In this document: in pieces, positions 35,583 through 44,161 of the stretch
How the letters are laid out: each line of letters opens with the position of its first letter
Numbering within the stretch: the stretch's first letter is position 1
Assembly (NCBI GenBank): GCA_040387555.1
Contig: JAZKDO010000001.1
Coordinates: 310,001-374,000, forward strand
Direction of reading: 5' to 3'
DNA from: UBA4416 sp040387555
Lineage (GTDB): Bacteria; Bacteroidota; Bacteroidia; B-17B0; Aurantibacillaceae
Length of the DNA: 64,000 nt
Program-made: the position numbers and the translations under genes
The notes under the pieces: model-generated
What the model was told of the DNA's origin: nothing
Seen by the model: only the letters and a program-made list of their open reading frames with translations
The model's database searches: none

Positions 35583-36460
35583 TGCAACATACAAATCCAT
35601 ACAATGATGTGAAACTGTCGCAATTTAAGATGTGGCTTCACGACATGGTCGACAAGGGGGAAGGAAAATATATTGAAGTGTACGTTGACGATGTAAAAGT
35701 TGTACCACGCACCAACAAGATTGAATCCCTTGATGATCATAAAGTTTACTTCGATGACTCAACTGAAACGGTAAAAGTATTTATCTACAACACAGAGAAC
35801 TCAAACCGCTATCAGCAATTCACATTCGTTATCGAGAAGAAAAAGGCAACCGAACATCCTGTTCAGAATCACGCACCGCAGATTCAACAGCAAGGATTGT
35901 CCGGTATTGAATTGGAAAACAAGATCAATGAAAGGCTGACTCAGTCATTGGCGCAAGAGAGGGAGCGTTGGCAAACAGATCTGCTTAAGCGTGACTTTGA
36001 TACCTGCAAAAAGGAATTACAGGATGCCGAGGAGTACATCGATGACTTGGAAAAACAACTGAGTGTTTACAAAAGCAAAAAACTGCACTTCGGTGATGTA
36101 AATCTTGGAGACGTTGCCTCGATTGTATTAGAAGGAATGGTAAAACGCAATCCGCATTGGGTTGCCAAATTACCCGGAGGAGATGCCCTTGCTGGACTGA
36201 TTGCAAAAGAAGCAACTGAAAATTGTACAGCAGAGGTTATTGAAAATGAAGTGGTGTTTAAAAAGAAAACTCCTGTCGATGAAGGAATGTCGGAAGAGAT
36301 GAAAGCGCAGTTAGGTTTTCTAAAACAACTTGAGTCACACTTCAGTCAGGAACAACTCGATAAAATAATGCTGATCCTGCAATCCTTTGTGGAAGCACCG
36401 AAGAACATCGAAACAGTATTTGAACTATTAGAAATAAAAACAGAAAATGAAAAAGTTTAG
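35582..36460 (+). CDS. Coiled-coil protein of the module, 292 residues
   Basis: N-terminal beta part (WLHDMVDKGEGKYIEVYVDDVKVVPR) followed from about residue 105 by a long coiled coil (LENKINERLTQSLAQERERWQTDLLKRDFD ... DDLEKQLSVYK) and a helical tail. Overlaps the next gene by 14 bp. Likely a structural or assembly protein. Confidence 0.6.
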   Translation: MQHTNPYNDVKLSQFKMWLHDMVDKGEGKYIEVYVDDVKVVPRTNKIESLDDHKVYFDDSTETVKVFIYNTENSNRYQQFTFVIEKKKATEHPVQNHAPQIQQQGLSGIELENKINERLTQSLAQERERWQTDLLKRDFDTCKKELQDAEEYIDDLEKQLSVYKSKKLHFGDVNLGDVASIVLEGMVKRNPHWVAKLPGGDALAGLIAKEATENCTAEVIENEVVFKKKTPVDEGMSEEMKAQLGFLKQLESHFSQEQLDKIMLILQSFVEAPKNIETVFELLEIKTENEKV

Positions 36461-36629
36461 TTACGAAATAACAATTGAAGCGGCTACTGAATCAGAAGCC
36501 GATTCTAAAATGAAAGCATTAACCACGATTGCCAAAAAGTTAAACACTAAAGAATTGGTGAAGCTTGCCGACATCGTGCAAAATGATCCTGTTAAAACTG
36601 CATTAGCAAAAAAAGCATTAGGAGTTTAA
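36447..36629 (+). CDS. Small helical protein, 60 residues
   Basis: MKKFSYEITIEAATESEADSK followed by two helices; resembles small ferredoxin-like/beta-alpha proteins. Only 14 bp overlap with the previous and 1 bp gap to the next gene shows tight coupling. Function unknown. Confidence 0.6.
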   Translation: MKKFSYEITIEAATESEADSKMKALTTIAKKLNTKELVKLADIVQNDPVKTALAKKALGV

Positions 36630-36630
36630 G

Positions 36631-37308
36631 ATGAAAAAGAATACCACCAATAATGATTTAACCCTGAAAGAGAAGCTTCTATATTCCTTCATCGGAATTG
36701 GGATAGTCGGTGGTGGTGTTTTCTTCGGAAGGAAGCTTGTTTTAAAAGGAGTCGCCAATCGTGAAGAGAAAAAGTCATTTGAAGATGGTACACCTGCAAC
36801 CCTTGCCAAACAAATAAAAATGGCATTTGAAAATGATGGTTGGTGGGGAACAGATACTGAGAAACTGAGAAGCACGTTGCGAGAGATTCCAAGTAAACAG
36901 GTTTTTCTCCAAGTCCAGGAGTCCTATAAAAAACTCTACAACTCAAACATGATTACTGACATGAGTGATGAGTTGCAGACAACGGAGTACAATGAGATGC
37001 TACAGATCATCGGACAGAAGCCCGATAAAACAGGAAGTAAGCCACCGAGTCCAACTTTAAGCTACGAGGGATGGGCAAAGAGACTGAAAGCAGCGTTTGA
37101 TAAATCATATGGCTTTTTGCCGGGTACGGATGAAGAGGCGATCAAAGCAGTTTTCAGCGAAATCCCAACCCAAAAAGCTTTTATCATGACCGGGATTGTT
37201 TACAACAAATTATACGGAGCGAACATGATGACAGATTTAAAAGGCGAGTTGGAAATGTGGGAATACAATGACTACATGAAAATAATACTATCAAAACCAA
37301 AAGGATAA
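36631..37308 (+). CDS. Membrane-anchored protein with two annexin-like repeats
   Basis: 225 residues: a membrane helix at about 17-32, then two repeats at about 57-127 and 147-221. Each has the sequence pattern of annexin repeats: GTD/GTDEEA, 36-42 residues, then D-(M/L)-x-x-E-L followed by EYN(E/D)(M/Y). For instance GTDTEKLRSTLREIPS and GTDEEAIKAVFSEIPT. Annexins use GxGT and a later acid to bind calcium; here both are present at the right spacing. Similar GTDE repeats occur in some bacterial contractile-injection and toxin proteins. Role unknown. Confidence 0.65.
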   Translation: MKKNTTNNDLTLKEKLLYSFIGIGIVGGGVFFGRKLVLKGVANREEKKSFEDGTPATLAKQIKMAFENDGWWGTDTEKLRSTLREIPSKQVFLQVQESYKKLYNSNMITDMSDELQTTEYNEMLQIIGQKPDKTGSKPPSPTLSYEGWAKRLKAAFDKSYGFLPGTDEEAIKAVFSEIPTQKAFIMTGIVYNKLYGANMMTDLKGELEMWEYNDYMKIILSKPKG

Positions 37309-37916
37309 TGGAAAAAGCAACACACAATAAAAGAAAACAAATCCTGATAGGACTGACTGTATTAGGAACAGGAGTCGCTGGCTTCTTAGGATGGAACTAC
37401 TGGAAAAATAAGAGGAAAGCTAAACTGGAAGAGGATTCATCCTCCATAACAGAATCACCAAGTATCAATACCCCGGTAGCGAGAAATGATGATTTTCCTT
37501 TGAAAAGAGGAAGCAAGGGTAACAGGGTAACACAACTTCAAAACGCCTTAGTTAAAAAATACGGTGCAGCAATACTGCCAAAATACGGAGTGGATGGAAT
37601 GTTCGGAAAGGAAGTGGAAGCAGCTTTAGTGAGGGCTAAGTTGCCAACATCGGTTAACGAAACTACATACAATTCCTTTGTAGGAGCAGGTGGATTTGCC
37701 GGGATAATAAAACATGGCGATGAGATAATTACACTAAAAGAAAGTCAGATCATTAAAACAAAAAACGGTTATCCGCTCAATGCACCAAGACATACTGTGC
37801 TTGGAAGAAAAGAATTTACTCATGAGGGTTGGGTTTATTTCACTCCAAAAAACAGTACAGAATTATTCAAGGTGAGAAACGAGCAGGTGAAATCTTTAAA
37901 CGAATTCAAAAAATGA
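37308..37916 (+). CDS. Membrane-anchored peptidoglycan-binding protein
   Basis: 202 residues: basic head, one membrane helix (about 13-29), then a PG_binding_1 domain (FPLKRGSKGNRVTQLQNALVKKYG ... YGVDGMFGKEVEAAL, about 63-112) with the usual YGVDGxFG signature. Its TGA overlaps the amidase ATG by 4 bp. Probably anchors the module's lytic activities or virion to the cell wall. Confidence 0.75.
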   Translation: MEKATHNKRKQILIGLTVLGTGVAGFLGWNYWKNKRKAKLEEDSSSITESPSINTPVARNDDFPLKRGSKGNRVTQLQNALVKKYGAAILPKYGVDGMFGKEVEAALVRAKLPTSVNETTYNSFVGAGGFAGIIKHGDEIITLKESQIIKTKNGYPLNAPRHTVLGRKEFTHEGWVYFTPKNSTELFKVRNEQVKSLNEFKK

Positions 37917-38359
37917 AAAATCTTAGAAATATAAAATACATCGTGGTGCATTGTACCGCTACTCCACCGACTACAACCGTGGAATCCATAAAACGCTATT
38001 GGAAGGAAGAGCGTGGTTGGGGAGATACACCGGGATACCATTACTTGATCCAACGACAAGGAAACATTCTTCAACTATTGGATGAAAGTAAAAACAGCAA
38101 TGGAGTTTATGCGCACAATTCTAATTGCATAAACATTGCTTACATCGGTGGAATCGATAAAGAAGGCAAACCGCAAGAAAACTTAAGTGTTACTCAAGAA
38201 CACACTCTGTTCGACTTAATTGTTTCTCTTACTGAGAAATATCCAAAAGCAGAAGTGTTGGGACATCGTGATTTCGCAGGTGTGCATAAAGCCTGTCCGT
38301 GCTTCGATGTAAAAAAATGGCTGAGTGAGTATGAACCCGACTTAGGAAATGCCGCATAA
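37913..38359 (+). CDS. N-acetylmuramoyl-L-alanine amidase (Amidase_2, T7-lysozyme-like)
   Basis: 148 residues from the ATG overlapping the previous stop. Zinc ligands are visible as the His in YIVVHCTATPP, the His in YAHNSNCINIAYIGG region and HRDFAG...CPCFDVKKW. It cuts the amide between muramic acid and L-Ala. A longer frame upstream (37829) is rejected because it runs through the previous gene. Holin- and spanin-like genes follow, making a lysis cassette. Confidence 0.88.
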   Translation: MKNLRNIKYIVVHCTATPPTTTVESIKRYWKEERGWGDTPGYHYLIQRQGNILQLLDESKNSNGVYAHNSNCINIAYIGGIDKEGKPQENLSVTQEHTLFDLIVSLTEKYPKAEVLGHRDFAGVHKACPCFDVKKWLSEYEPDLGNAA

Positions 38360-39048
38360 TGGTACTGGCAAAAATCAGAGGGATTCTGCGGAGCAAGGGA
38401 TATGATATCTACACAAAACCAAACGAACTAAATATAGTCGGGATCAGGTCAGCAAGTACCATCCCCAATAAGTTTGATGATGAGATCCATGTCTTTTACA
38501 AGGTAGCCCCATTAAAGTGGTTTTACCATGTCTACAAGGTCACAACTGATCCGGGTACTTTTTGGTTGCGTAATCCGATGCAACCTCAAGGTACAGCCAT
38601 CTTAGCCCAAGGACAATATAAAGGTGCGTATAGAATCGGTTTCCATCAAGGAAAATACAAAGCGTTGGTTGAAGCTAAACCGATAACTGTAATCAGAGAT
38701 TATGACAGAGATGCAAAACTTGATTTCAAAAACGGCACTAAAAGCAAAGGAATGTTCGGGATCAATATTCACCACGCAAGTTCGAATGGGATCACAAAGC
38801 AGGTAGATAAATACTCAGCCGGATGTCAGGTATTCGCCAACATCAATGAATTTAATGAATTCATGGGATTATGCGAAAAACACAAGTCATTACACGGTAA
38901 CAGTTTTACTTATACGCTGATTGATTTCCGGTCGGTGAAACGACAAACCTTCAAAAGGTGGGCAATTGGAACGGTGACAGTAGCATTGGGTTTAACAGCC
39001 TTGTGGGGATTTTTAAAAAGGAAAAAGAAAAAACAAAAACACAAATGA
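38359..39048 (+). CDS. YkuD-like peptidoglycan enzyme with C-terminal membrane helix
   Basis: 229 residues. GINIHHASS ... KYSAGCQVF has the His-x(14-17)-Ser-x-Gly-Cys order of L,D-transpeptidase-fold enzymes (also in phage carboxypeptidase relatives). A membrane helix near 200-217 (AIGTVTVALGLTALWGFL) is followed by a KRKKKKQKHK basic tail, like the transglutaminase-like protein of the module. Its stop overlaps the next ATG. Candidate virion-bound wall-cutting enzyme. Confidence 0.6.
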   Translation: MVLAKIRGILRSKGYDIYTKPNELNIVGIRSASTIPNKFDDEIHVFYKVAPLKWFYHVYKVTTDPGTFWLRNPMQPQGTAILAQGQYKGAYRIGFHQGKYKALVEAKPITVIRDYDRDAKLDFKNGTKSKGMFGINIHHASSNGITKQVDKYSAGCQVFANINEFNEFMGLCEKHKSLHGNSFTYTLIDFRSVKRQTFKRWAIGTVTVALGLTALWGFLKRKKKKQKHK

Positions 39049-39293
39049 AAAACAAGATCATCTCAGCTTTAGCTCAATTGCTAAAGGACAAAAACGGAAG
39101 CCACAGCTTGAGAGAAGTTGCAACCGCCATTTTCATACTAATACTTCTTATCAGTTGGATAGGAGATCAATTCTTTGGAGTTAAAATCCCGGAGCATATG
39201 TTCTATGGCATTGTGAGTTTAGTAGGTGCAGGTTGCTTTGGTTATTCCATTGAGAAAAAAACAAATGTTGAATCTAAAAACGAAGAAAAATGA
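39045..39293 (+). CDS. Holin-like small membrane protein
   Basis: 82 residues with two hydrophobic helices (about 25-42, 50-70) separated by a short loop and a charged C-terminal tail. Next to the amidase, it fits a class II holin. The ATG overlaps the previous stop. Membrane topology only; not proven. Confidence 0.6.
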   Translation: MKNKIISALAQLLKDKNGSHSLREVATAIFILILLISWIGDQFFGVKIPEHMFYGIVSLVGAGCFGYSIEKKTNVESKNEEK

Positions 39294-39895
39294 AACAAAT
39301 AATTTCTGCCTTTATCATAGGCATAGCGGTTTGCTTCATTGCAGTAAAAAGCTGTAATGACAAGCCCCACGAGGTAAACATTGCTGAAATTAAAAAACAC
39401 ATTCAATTTGAAAACAAACAAGTTGACAGCTCGCACAAACAATATCAGCAAGAAATAAAACAGTACAAATTAAAAACCGATTCTCTATCAAAGCAAAACA
39501 AGGATTTATCCTTTAGGCTGTCCAATGCAAGAGCGTTACTCAAGAAACAGCAAACTAAGGTTATAGCGGATATTCCCTGTGATGCGCTGAAGAGAGAGAT
39601 AGTTGTGCTAAATGATTTGATAAATAGTGAAGATTCTTTGTGCTTTCAAAGCATCAATAATTTAAATCAATCAATTGCAATTCGGGACTCTCAGTTAGTT
39701 ATCTGCAATCGGAACTACCAGTCATTGTTTGACTTGCAAAAGGAGAACAGGACGAGGGAACAACTACTGACTGATGAACTGAATGTTGCATATAAGCATA
39801 ATAAACGCAAACGGTTCGAAAGTAAAATGCTGTCCTGTGGGCTTATGATAATGACAGGAATTACAACAACACTATTTATTAAATCGCAAAAATGA
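39290..39895 (+). CDS. Rz-like spanin candidate, 201 residues
   Basis: A membrane helix or signal anchor at the N-terminus (ISAFIIGIAVCFIAVKSC, a Cys at 19-20 that could also be lipidated), a long coiled coil (about 25-160) rich in Gln/Lys/Ser, and a second helix near the C-terminus. Fits an inner-membrane spanin, or a fusion of the two parts. Overlaps neighbours by 4 bp on both sides. Confidence 0.5.
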   Translation: MKQIISAFIIGIAVCFIAVKSCNDKPHEVNIAEIKKHIQFENKQVDSSHKQYQQEIKQYKLKTDSLSKQNKDLSFRLSNARALLKKQQTKVIADIPCDALKREIVVLNDLINSEDSLCFQSINNLNQSIAIRDSQLVICNRNYQSLFDLQKENRTREQLLTDELNVAYKHNKRKRFESKMLSCGLMIMTGITTTLFIKSQK

Positions 39896-40068
39896 TAAAA
39901 GAGAAGACCATCGTTTCCACCGTAACATTAGCAAGCTCGCTCATAATGTATTTCTATGCGAGGACTGCTCAGAAAGATGCTGTGCCCTATGTGATGATCG
40001 GTGGATTTATGGGTGCAGTGATCGGAGAAAGCATTGTCGAATACCTAAACAAAAATAAAAAACAATAA
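39892..40068 (+). CDS. Small membrane protein, 58 residues
   Basis: Starts at the ATG that overlaps the previous stop and ends 2 bp before the next ATG. Two hydrophobic stretches (about 7-20 and 35-48, MIGGFMGAVIGESIVEY) and a basic end (NKNKKQ). A second holin or antiholin is possible. Too short for many gene callers. Confidence 0.6.
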   Translation: MIKEKTIVSTVTLASSLIMYFYARTAQKDAVPYVMIGGFMGAVIGESIVEYLNKNKKQ

Positions 40069-40070
40069 TT

Positions 40071-40628
40071 ATGGCAACAACAATTGAAAATAATGGTGCG
40101 AGTATTAAGATCACCGAGGATGGTGCATCTCGCTTTGTATTGAAGTATCAGATTCGTGAAGTGGAAATCGTAAGGGATACGATCATTAAAATTGATATCG
40201 GGCAGGGAGCATTGAACAACATATTTGTTGATCAGGCAAGTGTTACTGTTCCGGTTTCAGTATCGGTGGAAGATCTGCGTGACCAAATCATGGGAATGCT
40301 TCAGGGTACAGTTGCAGGAACAGCGACCGAAGCAAAACAAACCGAAGGGATCGGTGAACTGAAAAATCTCCAAGCACTTGTAGGCAACCTGCAAAGTAAA
40401 GTAAACTCGTTAGATGATAAAACATTCTATCAGCCTAAGTTGGTGGATGAAAGCAATGCGAACGTGGTTTATAATGGCTTTGCGTTACCCGGTGCAACAG
40501 TCGATGCAGCAGTATGGGCGATTCAAAAAGTTTCAAAAGCAAACGGTGTCTACTCCTACCAGTGGGCAGGAGGAACTAAAGCCTTTGACAAAATTTGGAA
40601 CAACAGAAAAGCATTAATCTACAGCTAA
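40071..40628 (+). CDS. Last protein of the module, 185 residues, unknown
   Basis: A beta-rich head (IENNGASIKITEDGASRFVLKYQIREVEIV), a middle helix and a Trp/Tyr-rich tail. Could be a receptor-binding or minor structural protein. Directly followed by a strong terminator, which closes the P2 transcript. Confidence 0.6.
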   Translation: MATTIENNGASIKITEDGASRFVLKYQIREVEIVRDTIIKIDIGQGALNNIFVDQASVTVPVSVSVEDLRDQIMGMLQGTVAGTATEAKQTEGIGELKNLQALVGNLQSKVNSLDDKTFYQPKLVDESNANVVYNGFALPGATVDAAVWAIQKVSKANGVYSYQWAGGTKAFDKIWNNRKALIYS

Positions 40629-40633
40629 AAACT

Positions 40634-40666
40634 AAGAGCCTCTTTCGGGAGGCTCTTTATTCTTTT
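40634..40666 (+). terminator. Terminator closing the virion-like transcript
   Basis: AAGAGCCTC, loop of 6, GAGGCTCTT, then TATTCTTTTT. Nine-bp perfect stem right after the stop at 40628. Confidence 0.85.
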
Positions 40667-40670
40667 TAAA

Positions 40671-41543
40671 ATGAAAACGCCAATAACATATTACGGAGGG
40701 AAACAAACCCTTTTAAAATACCTTCTCCCTTTGATACCGCAGCACAAATTATACTGCGAACCGTTCTTTGGGGGTGGGGCTGTATTTTTTGCCAAGCCTA
40801 AATCAGAAGTAGAAGTTATTAATGATATCAATGGAGAGGTCATTAATTTTTTCAAAGTAATAAAAACGAAGTTCCCGGAACTTCAAAAAGAAATTCAATC
40901 CACTTTACACAGTCGTGAACTTTATAAGCAAGCCTTGGAAATTTATAATAATCCAAAAAGGTATTCAGATGTGAAAAGAGCATGGGCATTGTGGACTGCA
41001 ACTAATCAAGGCTTTGCGGGGATGATTGGTTCCTGGGGATTTGGAAAAGATGATTCAAAAGAAGCAGCACTTGCTAATAAAAGAGATGCCTTCACAATCG
41101 AATACGAAGATCGGCTTGCAAGGGTGCAGGTTGAAAATAATAATGCAATCAAAGTAATAAAAAGATGCGATGACAAAGAAACATTTATCTATGCAGACCC
41201 ACCGTACATTGGTTCGGATCAAGGTCATTATAAGGGTTATTCGGAGAGTGATTACAGAGAATTACTCGATGCGCTGGCCAAGGTGAAAGGAAATTTTTTA
41301 TTGAGTTCTTATCCTTCAAAAATTCTTGAAACATACATTAAGAAATACAGATGGAAAGTTCAAAAAGTGACTAAAAGTGTTGCTGTTACAAAGCATACTG
41401 AAAAAGTAAAAACAGAAATGATCGTTATGAATTACGATCCGGAAAAAATAAAAGCCTTTAAGCACACCATGAATACAAAGGATAAAAAGGAATTGCAAAG
41501 TCTATCAAAACAATTAACACGATTAAATTTTACAATAAAATGA
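40671..41543 (+). CDS. DNA adenine methyltransferase (D12/Dam family)
   Basis: 290 residues with the Dam signatures PITYYGGKQTLLKYLLPLIP (motif X), EPFFGGGAVFF (motif I) and ADPPYIG (DPPY, motif IV near 168). Methylates N6 of adenine. A stand-alone gene, often used by mobile elements to protect DNA from restriction. Four bp overlap with the ATPase gene shows coexpression. Confidence 0.9.
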   Translation: MKTPITYYGGKQTLLKYLLPLIPQHKLYCEPFFGGGAVFFAKPKSEVEVINDINGEVINFFKVIKTKFPELQKEIQSTLHSRELYKQALEIYNNPKRYSDVKRAWALWTATNQGFAGMIGSWGFGKDDSKEAALANKRDAFTIEYEDRLARVQVENNNAIKVIKRCDDKETFIYADPPYIGSDQGHYKGYSESDYRELLDALAKVKGNFLLSSYPSKILETYIKKYRWKVQKVTKSVAVTKHTEKVKTEMIVMNYDPEKIKAFKHTMNTKDKKELQSLSKQLTRLNFTIK

Positions 41544-43621
41544 GAATAACTACCAAGAATTATTTTAAAGCCATTAGTGAAGTTGGTTTTGACAGTTTAC
41601 CGGAAGTGCTTAAAAAGTCTCACTTGGTAATAAAACTCAAAACCGATGAAGGGAAAGACTGGAGCATTTACGACAACGATCCTGAAGTAAAGAAGGTATT
41701 TGAATTAGCCTTTGAGAAACTGGAAGAGTTTATTGTTAGGAAGGATGGTTTATCCGGTGTCGATAATCCGTTGGTTGCTCAAGCTAAGATTGATGCCGAA
41801 GGATATCGATTTTTACCACTTGAGAGACTTAAAATGATCTACCGACTTGAATGCGATGCTGAGTTGGAATATGGGATAGCACCGGAGATTAGAATCAGAA
41901 AAAAGGCGTTAGAAAAAGCCATTGCGGAAAAGGAAGGAAAGGAAACGATGAAACAAGAATCAACATTGGGACAGACATTCATTAAGCGATTTTTATTGCT
42001 TGATGGCAAAACACATCAAAAAAATGAAATTGAGGGATTTCTAAATGATGTGCAAGTTGCTATCAAGGAAAGAGAGATCACAAAAGAGGATGCCTTATCG
42101 AAGGAGGTTCTGTTAATTCAAAATAAACTTTTGTCTTTGGTAAATTCAATGGGCAAAAACATTAAGGTCGGAATATCTCCTACCACAAAGAAGCAATTTC
42201 AATTGGCTTTAAATAAGCTAAAAGCAAGTCCTTTGAAAAAAGCGAATAAGAAAACTCTGAATGGTATTGAAGAAGAAGTGGAAACAAAGCCCAAGCAAAA
42301 TTTAATGAACAGCATTGATTTTGCAAAGCTTCATTTTAATTCAATTGGCTTTACCGGCAAATGGTTAAATCTCATTGGTGATCCGAGTCCAGGATTCACA
42401 GCGATGGTATTCGGAAGACCAAAAATGGGAAAGTCTTATTTATGTGTTGACTTCGCAGGTTATTTGGCTCGCAACCACGGTACGGTACTTTATGTTGCTA
42501 ATGAAGAGAAGTTGGATGCAACGCTTCAAATGAAACTAAACGATACCGAGGTGAAGCACGAGAATTTATTTGTAAGTGATTACTTGCCTGAAGATCTCAG
42601 CAAGTATCAATTCATCATTTTGGATAGCGTGAACAAACTTGGATTAAGTCCTAAAGACTTGGAAGACCTTAAAAAGAACAATCCCGGTAAATCATTCATC
42701 TTCATTTTTCAAACAACGAAGGATGGAAAGTTCAAAGGCGCGAATTCCTATCAGCACGATGTGGACGTAGTTATTGAAGTCCCTGAAAGAGGAAGAGCCA
42801 CTCAGTTCGGCAGATTCAATCAGGGAGGCGAGATGGCTATATTTGAGGATCAGCCTGTCGGAGAGACAGAAGAGCTGTCAGGGGTTAAAAAACAGGGCAA
42901 ATACCCGGCTTGGACGACTCCCAAGCATTTGAACGCTGGAGATCATTATGCTCTAAAGCATATTTATGATTTATACAAGGCAGGAAAGCTATCCGAGGCA
43001 ATGGACTATGCTTCCAATAGTGCCGACACAGCCATCAGAGAAGAAATTCCCGGTGATGTATGGAAAAAGATGGGTGGGCAATTAACGAAGTCAGGAGAAG
43101 AAAAGCTGAAAGCCAAGAAAGGAAAATCTTCTCCAAAAGTTACCGAACAGAAAAAGCAGAAGCAAACGATTGTATTCAATTCAACAATTCGTGCTTTGAA
43201 AGGTGTCATTGAGGAGGAATGGGATCTTGAATTAACCGATGCAGACTACATTGAACTTTTAGATATTGCTCAGGAAAGAAGCGTTAATTTTTACGAGGTA
43301 GTAACTGAAATGCATCCAAACCTTACTGCGTTCATGACGCAGATGGCAGGAGCATTAAAAATATGGGATCAAACAAAAGGCAAATCAGAAGAGAAGTCGA
43401 GAGAAAAATTTGATCCTCGCTTCTATGCGAATAGAAAAGATGACGATAACCCATCATTCATCTTTAGCCTTACAAGTAGTAAACTTCTCGCAGAAGCAAT
43501 TAAAGGCGATTTCGATCTAATTTATTTAGTTCGTAGAGAATTGGCAAACCGTGGGCAGGATAGCGAAGGAAAATGGGTGGGATTTGATGAGGCTGCAAAA
43601 ATCCATAGGATCGCAAAATAA
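41540..43621 (+). CDS. RecA-fold (RadA/Sms-like) ATPase, 693 residues
   Basis: Central P-loop domain at about 285-440: Walker A GRPKMGKS (292-299), LYVANEEK, Walker B FIILDSVNKL and a late TTKDGKFKGANSYQHDVDVVIEV block, the order of RadA/Sms and similar recombinases. The N-terminal 280 residues are charged and helical with a possible linker (KTLNGIEEEVETK), and the C-terminal 250 hold basic and helical parts. Coupled with dam by 4 bp. It could serve replication, or DNA movement during packaging; no HerA/FtsK-type motif is visible, so a packaging role is only a guess. Confidence 0.7.
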   Translation: MRITTKNYFKAISEVGFDSLPEVLKKSHLVIKLKTDEGKDWSIYDNDPEVKKVFELAFEKLEEFIVRKDGLSGVDNPLVAQAKIDAEGYRFLPLERLKMIYRLECDAELEYGIAPEIRIRKKALEKAIAEKEGKETMKQESTLGQTFIKRFLLLDGKTHQKNEIEGFLNDVQVAIKEREITKEDALSKEVLLIQNKLLSLVNSMGKNIKVGISPTTKKQFQLALNKLKASPLKKANKKTLNGIEEEVETKPKQNLMNSIDFAKLHFNSIGFTGKWLNLIGDPSPGFTAMVFGRPKMGKSYLCVDFAGYLARNHGTVLYVANEEKLDATLQMKLNDTEVKHENLFVSDYLPEDLSKYQFIILDSVNKLGLSPKDLEDLKKNNPGKSFIFIFQTTKDGKFKGANSYQHDVDVVIEVPERGRATQFGRFNQGGEMAIFEDQPVGETEELSGVKKQGKYPAWTTPKHLNAGDHYALKHIYDLYKAGKLSEAMDYASNSADTAIREEIPGDVWKKMGGQLTKSGEEKLKAKKGKSSPKVTEQKKQKQTIVFNSTIRALKGVIEEEWDLELTDADYIELLDIAQERSVNFYEVVTEMHPNLTAFMTQMAGALKIWDQTKGKSEEKSREKFDPRFYANRKDDDNPSFIFSLTSSKLLAEAIKGDFDLIYLVRRELANRGQDSEGKWVGFDEAAKIHRIAK

Positions 43622-43655
43622 CGGCTAAAAAGTTCTTTGACATCTTGAAATTAAA

Positions 43656-43688
43656 AACACAAGGGCTGGATAGTCCAGCTCTTGTGTT
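43656..43688. terminator. Bidirectional terminator between the ATPase gene and the retron operon
   Basis: AACACAAGgGCTGGA, tag, TCCAGCtCTTGTGTT: a 15-bp stem with one G-T mismatch. A-run on the left and TTTATTTA on the right. Separates convergent transcripts. Confidence 0.85.
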
Positions 43689-43749
43689 TATTTATATTAT
43701 CCGAAAATAATTTGAAAGATTCTGCAAATGACACTTATAGATATTGAAT

Positions 43750-44157
43750 TCAAAATGGCAATTCAAAGTCGTCATCTATGTGAACTCTTTCTTTTAGAAT
43801 CAAATTACTTTTATGGTTTTGAAAGTCACTACATTCATATAAGTCGTTAATTTTTCCGTCAGTGACGTCAAAAATTACGTTCATATATTTGTTGCTATTG
43901 TTTCCAATGAACGAATATCCTGTTTTAGTTTTGTCACAACTATTACATTTGCCTTCAATTGAAAACAAATGTGTATCGCCTGAATCGGAAAACTGCTCAA
44001 ATGCTTTCTGAAGCTTGCTAATAAATAAATACTTTTTAAAATCCTGATAGGTTTTATTGTTATCCAAAAAAGCATCAATCATTTCAATATCCATCCTTTC
44101 AATGAAATGTTGAATTGCTTGAGTTTGATTAGATATTTTGATTTGGGTTAAACTCAT
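43750..44157 (-). CDS. Small CxxC protein, third gene of the retron operon
   Basis: 135 residues. A helical half (1-60) and a beta half with one CxxC pair (GKCNSCDKTKTGYSF) and a later Cys (YECSD). Possibly a metal-binding beta ribbon, or an antitoxin-like partner of the preceding protein. Starts 4 bp past the stop of the HEPN-like gene, so it belongs to the same transcript. I do not recognise the family. Confidence 0.6.
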   Translation of the reverse strand: MSLTQIKISNQTQAIQHFIERMDIEMIDAFLDNNKTYQDFKKYLFISKLQKAFEQFSDSGDTHLFSIEGKCNSCDKTKTGYSFIGNNSNKYMNVIFDVTDGKINDLYECSDFQNHKSNLILKERVHIDDDFELPF

Positions 44158-44161
44158 AAAC

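Noticed and set aside
37829..37912. Longer start for the amidase
   Set aside because: The added residues come from the preceding gene's sequence in another frame; the ATG at 37913 is the coupled start.
29643..43621. Reading the module as an ordinary tailed prophage
   Set aside because: No large terminase, portal, major tail or tape-measure protein is present, while amidase and holin-like genes alone are not enough.
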